A stretch of 37,777 nt of DNA from Nitrospira sp. (GTDB lineage Bacteria > Nitrospirota > Nitrospiria > Nitrospirales > Nitrospiraceae), in NCBI GenBank assembly GCA_018242665.1, contig JAFEBL010000025.1, forward strand, positions 1 through 37,777, read 5' to 3'. Each line of letters opens with the position of its first letter. Position 1 is the stretch's first letter. The notes under the pieces were generated by a model. The model did no database searches. It was not told the DNA's origin and saw only the letters and a list, made by a program, of their open reading frames with translations. Shown here one piece after another: positions 33,353 to 37,777 of this stretch. A program made the position numbers and the translations under genes.

Positions 33353-34360
33353 CTACCATGGGCTGCCCGCGTGACCGCCGGCAGACCGGTGAAACCGAGT
33401 GGGTGGTTGTGTGAGCAAATTGCGGTGTCGGTCTTTCCACCGAGCAATGCCCCTGACAATTTCGTTCAGTAGCCATTCTTCCCCTCCAGGGGTGGCGCAA
33501 ATGACCGCCAACATCGGCGTCAGGGTGTCACTCACCCATCGTTTCACGTTTTGCAGGGTCTGCACCTGCTTCTCCTGGGCCAACCGCCCCTTCTGAAATC
33601 CCTCCGTCAGGAGGGCATACCACTCCACCACTGGAGCCCGGTAGCGTTCTTCCTCTTCGGTCTCTTTGGTGATGTCTCGAAAATCCACATAGGAGCGGAG
33701 TAAGCCAATCACCAACTCCTTCCAATCGGCTTCCTGCAAACTCGCCAACGCTCGGGCACACTGTTCGGCCCGGTCCTTCTTGAGCTCCAATTCCCATCGA
33801 GTGCCATACTCCTGCCAGTTCTCTTGCCCCTTGCTCTGGAGTTCGAGCCGTTTGTCATAAATCCGCAAGAGGGTTTGGCTCTGCGGACTCCCGAAATACA
33901 TCGTCTCGCCCGTTGTCGCCCCGGTCCCATGCGTGAGGTTGGAGACGATATGCCGGACCTGTGCGGCACGCGTGACACACTGACCGGCAGCAACGGCCTC
34001 CCGAATCGTACTGACCGGGACCGATCCGGCTCGATCATCCAGCGCGCAATCAATGCGCGTCACATGCCCTTGCTGCTTATGCACCCATTTGAGCAGGGCG
34101 CGGATTTGATCCAGTGTCAGGGCGGACGCGAGGCCGCCCGACAGATCCACATGGATTTCATTCGGACGCCGAGGCGCATTGGTGCCCAGTTTGCCGACCC
34201 CGCGCAGGCCGCCTGCCCGCATCCAGGACAAGGGATAGCCTCGGAAGCCGCCTTTGGCCTTGCTCCAATCTCCACCGAGGACCTTCATGGTCTCTTGGGG
34301 ATTGCTGGCGAGGACGGTGAAGGCCAGCCAATCAATCGTGAGGGTGAAGCCAGAATCCAT
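33353..34360 (-). CDS. Rep_trans-family replication initiator / relaxase
   Basis: A 335-residue protein of the Rep_trans (PF02486) type, used by rolling-circle plasmids (pT181 RepC) and by the NicK/MobT relaxases of integrative elements. Visible motifs are TIDWLAFTV near the N-terminus, VTRIDCALDD at 100-109 (metal-binding region), TMYFGSPQSQTLLRIYDK at 153-170 with the candidate nicking Tyr168, and TRWELELK at 187-194. It would nick one strand at an origin and stay bound by the tyrosine. It sits downstream of a hairpin cluster (34400-34469) that could be that origin and 31 bases before the HTH gene. Both autonomous replication of the circle and conjugative mobilisation are possible jobs. Confidence 0.88.
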   Translation of the reverse strand: MDSGFTLTIDWLAFTVLASNPQETMKVLGGDWSKAKGGFRGYPLSWMRAGGLRGVGKLGTNAPRRPNEIHVDLSGGLASALTLDQIRALLKWVHKQQGHVTRIDCALDDRAGSVPVSTIREAVAAGQCVTRAAQVRHIVSNLTHGTGATTGETMYFGSPQSQTLLRIYDKRLELQSKGQENWQEYGTRWELELKKDRAEQCARALASLQEADWKELVIGLLRSYVDFRDITKETEEEERYRAPVVEWYALLTEGFQKGRLAQEKQVQTLQNVKRWVSDTLTPMLAVICATPGGEEWLLNEIVRGIARWKDRHRNLLTQPPTRFHRSAGGHAGSPW

Positions 34361-34399
34361 AGAACCTATCGAACTCCTGTAATGAGCGCTGTGGGTAGC

Positions 34400-34424
34400 G
34401 CCCCCGTGTTACCAAGACGGGGGC
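34400..34424. repeat. Perfect 8-bp hairpin before rep
   Basis: GCCCCCGT (34400-34407) and ACGGGGGC (34417-34424) pair perfectly around the 9-base loop GTTACCAAG. It lies four bases from the larger hairpin at 34429-34469, in the 145-base gap between the rep start and the ribbon-helix-helix gene. No T-run follows. Confidence 0.6.
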
Positions 34425-34428
34425 CATT

Positions 34429-34469
34429 CCGGTCCGCCCCGCAGCCTATCGGCATGCGGCGCGGACCGG
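34429..34469. other. Extended hairpin, candidate nick site/origin
   Basis: CCGGTCCGC (34429-34437) pairs with GCGGACCGG (34461-34469); inside, CCGCA/TGCGG (34439-34443, 34455-34459) and GCC/GGC continue the stem with one mismatch and one bulge to a TATC loop. Seventeen paired bases in 41 is far more than expected by chance. Its position directly before the Rep_trans gene is where such relaxases have their origin. Confidence 0.5.
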
Positions 34470-34505
34470 CTTTGCCTCCCGATGGTGTGACGGATAGCAC
34501 TCTTT

Positions 34506-34754
34506 TCAGCGTCCTTCCTGTGTCGGTCTGACAAGCTTCTGTCGGACAACGCCAAAGGCCTTTTCTCCGACTTCTCTTGCGACAATCTTGATCGCCTCGG
34601 TTTTTCCATCCATCACCATGCTCATGAGGACGGCCCCGCGCACATACTTCGAGACGGTTGTCCCTTCCTCCTGAGCGCACTTCTCAATAAGTCTGCGCTC
34701 CTGTTCGGTGACTTTGAATTGGAGCGTCTCGGATTTTGTGTCATCTAGTTTCAT
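34506..34754 (-). CDS. Ribbon-helix-helix (CopG/MobC-like) protein
   Basis: An 82-residue protein with a short beta strand (ETLQFKVTEQE) followed by two helices (ERRLIEKCAQEEGTTVSKYVRGAVL), the layout of ribbon-helix-helix DNA-binding proteins; the second half has a hydrophobic helix and a basic tail. Such proteins act as relaxosome accessory factors (MobC, NikA) or as repressors of the rep operon. GGAGG lies five bases before the ATG. A strong promoter with an 8-bp inverted repeat stands immediately upstream. The 145-base gap to rep contains the hairpins. Confidence 0.75.
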   Translation of the reverse strand: MKLDDTKSETLQFKVTEQERRLIEKCAQEEGTTVSKYVRGAVLMSMVMDGKTEAIKIVAREVGEKAFGVVRQKLVRPTQEGR

Positions 34755-34980
34755 TCATCCCTCCGTTGATGAGTGGAATATATAATATAATATATATTGG
34801 CCGGTCAATCCCTCACCACATAAAGTTGCTCACATATAAAAGTCTTGATGGCCGTGCCGGGGGAGGGAGCCTCTTTACGAACAACAGTACTGGCTGGTTT
34901 TGCTCGTCAGGCGGTTTGTATGGTTTGTTTGAGGAAATCGGAAGGTGCTCCGTTCCGTCGCGGAGCGTGTAATGCGCTGA
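34755..34980 (-). promoter_or_regulatory. Promoter region of the RHH-rep operon; no gene
   Basis: A minus-strand -35 TTGACC (34803-34808) stands 17 bases from TTATAT (34780-34785) in a run of 22 A/T bases. Within that run AATATATA (34777-34784) and TATATATT (34791-34798) form a perfect inverted repeat, a natural operator for the ribbon-helix-helix protein. The rest of the stretch up to 34980 holds no gene that I can support. Confidence 0.55.
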
Positions 34981-35574
34981 TTAGGCCATTTCAATGGCTC
35001 GCATAATGAATGGATGCCAATAGGCTCCGCTGAAACCACCTGAGGAGGGATGGAGGATTGCGTACGCCAAAGCCTCGCTTCCATCATCCAGGGGGTAGAG
35101 CCAGGTTTCTGTCTGTTTGGCTCCTTCCATCGGTGCTCCTTCGTGGCCAAGAGATGGAAGACGCTTCCAAAGCTGATATCCGAGTACAATGATGCATTCA
35201 GGTGCCAGAGTCCGGAGGACTTCAATGAAGCCGGGCTCACTCCGTACCCACATTTCGGATTTAGGAGGTATTCTTGGACCAAGTCCAACGTTGCACTGAA
35301 CGTAGTTGTAAAAGGCCACTCCATGCCAGAATTGCCTCTTGTCCTGTAGGGACGGGGTCCTATTGAGAAAGGCCGCTACGATCTTTGTCCAAAATGGGTA
35401 GGTACTGGTTCCGCCAAGCTGCTCTTCAACGCACTCGATCGTCAGATTCTTAGTCAATGGAATGTATTCATCCCACTGATAATGGGATGTGCCTAGAATC
35501 AGTATGCGTTTCTGAAATAGCTCTCCCTCCTCGTAATGGTTCCCCTTCCAGGGTCTGAAGAACACGTTCTCCAT
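34981..35574 (-). CDS. UDG-fold-like protein, element cargo
   Basis: A 197-residue soluble protein that I place, with moderate confidence, in the uracil-DNA glycosylase superfamily. It has a first strand and loop KRILILGTSHYQWD (about 23-36), a helix/strand ending LAPECIIVLGYQLWKRL (about 123-139) and the closing AYAILHPSSGGFSGAYW, comparable with the UDG motifs G-x-x-P/S-x-x and HPS. Residues Glu/Asp usual for base excision are not all evident, so the enzyme may act on another base or be inactive. Glycosylases of this superfamily have been found to protect against phages with modified bases (Brig1), so a defence role is possible; that is inference. A/T-richer than the chromosome, consistent with foreign origin. 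Confidence 0.5.
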   Translation of the reverse strand: MENVFFRPWKGNHYEEGELFQKRILILGTSHYQWDEYIPLTKNLTIECVEEQLGGTSTYPFWTKIVAAFLNRTPSLQDKRQFWHGVAFYNYVQCNVGLGPRIPPKSEMWVRSEPGFIEVLRTLAPECIIVLGYQLWKRLPSLGHEGAPMEGAKQTETWLYPLDDGSEALAYAILHPSSGGFSGAYWHPFIMRAIEMA

Positions 35575-35623
35575 TAAGCCAACACTCTACTTGCAAGCCT
35601 TAATTAAGTAGTGGGGCTGGTCA

Positions 35624-36889
35624 CTATTCATTTTGAACCAACTCCGGAAAACCGTCCATGAATGTCTGGCCTAACATTTCATATGCTGGTCTCCGATCGG
35701 AAGGGGTCTGGATCTCGACGGCTCTCCATGCTTCAGTAAGATCGCCTCGCATTTTCTTCTGAAGCACAACTGCAAATCGTCGTTTTGTGGTAGCGATAAA
35801 AATGGCAACTGTTGGGGTCTTTTCATCAAGTACTTGGAATTCGACCTTACCTCCTCCATTGACAGCCGTACAGAATGCCCTGCCGAGCGTCTTTGTTTCT
35901 GGCCTCGATGATACGACCGGTTCATCGCGGAAACGAGCCGGGAATTCAGATGTCAATATTTTACTTTCGCAAAGGGCATCGAACTGTCGCCATCTCGTGG
36001 CCGTGGCGACTTTTTCTGTGATTTCCTTTGTCCGATCCCTGATTTTGTTGTGTAAATCTTCGGCGTAGGACTGAAGTTCGGAATGTTGAATGAAACCTAC
36101 GTCCTCTTTGTTAACTGATGGGATTTCATTTGCCAAGCGGTGCAGCCTTCTTAGTCCATCCTCATTCTGTGGTACTTGGTGAATAGCGTTCAATAATTTG
36201 TCGAGGTGTTTTCGGCAGTCGTCATAAGAGGGTGCGACTGGTGTTGTCGTCCCGTCGGCAAAATGCAGTTCCCTAAAATTAAGATCACTGTCAGAAGACT
36301 GAGAATATTGCACAATAATCTTCTTCGGAGGCTCTAGGCCGCCCCTGGCCTCACCAACGCCAAAAGTGTATTGGCAATCTAAGTATGGGTTCGTCATATC
36401 GGGAGGAAAGGGCGGGAATGGCACTGCGCTTTGTACTGCCCTAGTTGCAGCTATATCGTAGTACTCATTGCCCGACGACTTCTCAATTTTCAGATTGTTG
36501 ACGCGTCCGTCTCGCTCCAAACGAAATGCTACTGTCACCGTCATGGCTCTTCCGGACAAATCTACTGGCGGGGCTGTCCAAAATCTGCCGATTTGAGATT
36601 GAATGCGTCTCAAGTACGGGTTGGAGCCTGTAACTCCCGCAACCTGCAATTGCGCCCCGGCTTTATTCTGATTAACACCCTCTGGAGGGATAGCCCCACC
36701 TCGGGACCAAAGTACGCTACAGGGATTGCTTTCTCCGGGTGATGAACCATAAAAGAGATGACCCTCTTCGGCCCATACCTGCCGCGGTAAGATCCCTCCA
36801 TTACCCGCGATCGCGGCTACCAGTACACAAATGCTAAAAAATAAACTGTGTTGGGTTCGAGAATGGTTAGTGGAGTCGATCTCTCCCAT
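35624..36889 (-). CDS. Periplasmic protein with TonB/TolA C-terminal-like domain
   Basis: A 421-residue exported protein with a signal peptide (hydrophobic 17-30, likely cut near VWA-EE). Residues about 90-180 resemble a TonB/TolA C-terminal domain: YLRRIQSQIGRFWTAPPVDL, VTVAFRLERDGRVNNLKIEKSS, AATRAVQSAVPFPPFPPDM, with the usual pattern of strand, helix and proline-rich end. In normal TonB/TolA this domain lies at the C-terminus after a membrane anchor; here it is near the N-terminus and is followed by ~240 residues of unknown, mostly helical sequence (DDCRKHLDKLLNAIHQVPQ...). GAGGG precedes the ATG. Its start overlaps the preceding gene by 23 bases. Low G+C. Function unknown. Confidence 0.6.
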   Translation of the reverse strand: MGEIDSTNHSRTQHSLFFSICVLVAAIAGNGGILPRQVWAEEGHLFYGSSPGESNPCSVLWSRGGAIPPEGVNQNKAGAQLQVAGVTGSNPYLRRIQSQIGRFWTAPPVDLSGRAMTVTVAFRLERDGRVNNLKIEKSSGNEYYDIAATRAVQSAVPFPPFPPDMTNPYLDCQYTFGVGEARGGLEPPKKIIVQYSQSSDSDLNFRELHFADGTTTPVAPSYDDCRKHLDKLLNAIHQVPQNEDGLRRLHRLANEIPSVNKEDVGFIQHSELQSYAEDLHNKIRDRTKEITEKVATATRWRQFDALCESKILTSEFPARFRDEPVVSSRPETKTLGRAFCTAVNGGGKVEFQVLDEKTPTVAIFIATTKRRFAVVLQKKMRGDLTEAWRAVEIQTPSDRRPAYEMLGQTFMDGFPELVQNE

Positions 36890-37352
36890 CTTCGCATCCC
36901 TCTGCCTTTTCTTTCTGAGTACACATCTTCGACTTTTGCGCTAGTGGTTCCATCTTGCCAGACAACATATCGACAATTTTCATTCGCTGATATTTCGTAA
37001 AGTCTGACTTGTAATCTGTGACTTTGTACTCGTCATAGTTGTAATAGACGGCAAAGGTAAACGTTTCATATCCCCTTTCCCCGACCCTCGCATGGAGAAG
37101 AGCCCGACATTTGTAATCAGGGTTACTTTTACTAATATTCTCTGGGTATGTGACCCGCGTCTTAATTAGTGGCGCAGTTTCTTCTGGCCAGCCATTCTTG
37201 ACTAGCTCTTTAATTGTGATTTTTTCGAGATCATTTCTTGCTGCGACATTCCCGCAGCTAGAGCCGTCAAGCGTTGGCCCAAGAATGGAACATGCGATAA
37301 ATTGGCTGGCAAGTACCATGCTGACGAGGATCGAAATCAAACTTTGGTTCAT
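36867..37352 (-). CDS. Lipoprotein, unknown function
   Basis: A 161-residue lipoprotein: signal peptide with lipobox SQFIAC, making Cys21 the lipid site. The mature protein is polar with strands (YETFTFAVYYNYDEYKVTDY) and four further cysteines (SSCGN, YKCRA, MCTQK and GCEDG). GAGGGTGG before the ATG is a good Shine-Dalgarno. It overlaps the following TonB/TolA-domain gene by 23 bases, so the two are one operon and may act together in the envelope. I do not recognise the family. Confidence 0.6.
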   Translation of the reverse strand: MNQSLISILVSMVLASQFIACSILGPTLDGSSCGNVAARNDLEKITIKELVKNGWPEETAPLIKTRVTYPENISKSNPDYKCRALLHARVGERGYETFTFAVYYNYDEYKVTDYKSDFTKYQRMKIVDMLSGKMEPLAQKSKMCTQKEKAEGCEDGRDRLH

Positions 37353-37604
37353 TTATTTCCACCCTCTCGCTCAAAGGCCAAGCATGATATCAACCCACTT
37401 CCGCCCACTGGATAGGGCATAGTATCCGGTTTCCAATCAGTTGGGAAGGATGTTGAATCTCGCTTAAACCCGAGAGAGATTGTTCATTTTTGTCGCTTGC
37501 ATCCATGCTCCTAGAAAAGGGAAGTTACGGGTGTCAAGATCATGGTGGCCATTCTTGCGTACTAATCACAGTCTGTCTCTACGAACGGGTTCACCCCAAA
37601 TTCA

Positions 37605-37624
37605 TGTGCTAAATTTGTGCTAAA
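37605..37624 (+). repeat. 15-base repeat, right end of element (candidate arm sites)
   Basis: TGTGCTAAATTTGTG at 37605-37619 is identical to 31975-31989, and a second TGTGCTAAA starts at 37616, 11 bases on, one helical turn. The cluster lies ~130 bases inside the right attachment core, as integrase arm-type sites usually do. Confidence 0.6.
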
Positions 37625-37753
37625 AATTTTCCAAACTCGTCATACTGGTTCGAATTAGTAGAATCCATGGAATGCTCTTAACTGCTCAATTTAAAATAAA
37701 AAACGGGGAAACCTTCGCAAAATCAAGCCACTGTTAAAACTGCTTGGTATCGA

Positions 37754-37777
37754 CTCTCAAGGCTCAGACACGGGTTC
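37754..37777 (+). repeat. Attachment core, right copy (attR)
   Basis: An exact copy of 31883-31906, covering the tRNA-Glu anticodon loop to T-arm without the 5' half of the tRNA. The window stops inside it, so its full length and the continuing chromosome cannot be seen. The base before it (A at 37753) differs from the tRNA. Confidence 0.9.

Larger units (their letters stand above)
31883..37777. mobile_element. tRNA-Glu-integrated element with Rep_trans gene
   Basis: The segment between the two attachment cores holds, from left to right, an integrase, an excisionase-like HTH protein, a Rep_trans replication/relaxase protein, a hairpin-rich region, a ribbon-helix-helix protein and three cargo genes, all on the minus strand. 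The outer 3 kb is visibly more A/T-rich than the flanking chromosome. No conjugation (VirB4, coupling protein), capsid, terminase or transposase gene is present, so it would be a small replicating element needing a helper for transfer (an integrative mobilizable element or satellite). It is about 5.9 kb long if 37754 marks its right end. Confidence 0.85.
37353..37777. other. Gene-free right end of the element
   Basis: No supported gene is seen in these 425 bases. They hold the promoter area of the lipoprotein gene, a tandem pair of TGTGCTAAA (37605 and 37616), a run of A/T bases, and the attachment core at the very end. The stretch is A/T-rich compared with the core chromosome. Confidence 0.7.

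Noticed and set aside
31933..37352. Complete prophage or conjugative element
   Set aside because: No capsid, portal, terminase, tail, VirB4/TraC, coupling protein or lysis gene is present between the attachment repeats.
1..37777. CRISPR array
   Set aside because: No set of short regularly spaced repeats was seen anywhere in the window, and no cas gene.

Overview
The window looks like the chromosome of a GC-rich, aerobic or microaerobic bacterium, most likely a Nitrospira-type member of the Nitrospirota. This is inferred from gene content and protein flavour, not from a database match. About 31.8 kb is housekeeping and stress-response chromosome. The last ~5.9 kb is an integrated element sitting in a tRNA-Glu gene; its outer, cargo half is visibly richer in A+T.

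Left part (1-13.3 kb): the 3' end of an HU-type gene; a MoaD/ThiS-like protein divergent from an unknown protein; rfbC (dTDP-rhamnose synthesis); and a peroxide-stress block made of a PerR-like Fur regulator, a rubrerythrin without rubredoxin domain, an HdrD/GlpC-like Fe-S oxidoreductase and a DUF3501 protein. Next come a tandem PTPS/QueD-like protein and a MotA/MotB-like pair that closely resembles ZorA and ZorB of the Zorya anti-phage system but has no ZorC, ZorD or ZorE beside it. A SUMF1-fold exported protein, a peroxiredoxin-thioredoxin pair and typA/bipA follow. typA has an intrinsic-terminator-like hairpin at the very start of its predicted leader.

Middle part (13.5-31.7 kb): a class A penicillin-binding protein; a complete ISC iron-sulfur operon on the minus strand (iscR-iscS-iscU-iscA-hscB-hscA-iscX) with its [2Fe-2S] ferredoxin transcribed divergently and a ferredoxin-reductase-like flavoprotein convergent with the ferredoxin; gltX; two tRNA-Gln genes (CTG and TTG anticodons); an ABC-F protein (Uup type); a small zinc-ribbon protein; glnS; an exported protein in which all 18 cysteines fall into nine regularly spaced pairs; and three small minus-strand genes, one a lipoprotein. 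GltX, GlnRS and both Gln isoacceptors within 6 kb point to direct glutaminylation.

Right part (31.85-37.78 kb): an intact tRNA-Glu (CTC). From its anticodon loop a 24-base stretch is repeated exactly at the last bases of the window. Between the copies lie a tyrosine integrase, an excisionase-type helix-turn-helix protein, a Rep_trans-type replication initiator/relaxase, a ribbon-helix-helix protein and three cargo genes (a UDG-fold-like protein, a periplasmic protein with a TonB/TolA-like domain, and a lipoprotein). A 41-base near-perfect hairpin between the ribbon-helix-helix gene and rep is a good candidate for the nick site or origin. A 15-base repeat inside each end looks like integrase arm sites. 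This is best read as a small integrative, possibly mobilizable, element that may replicate as a rolling circle when excised.
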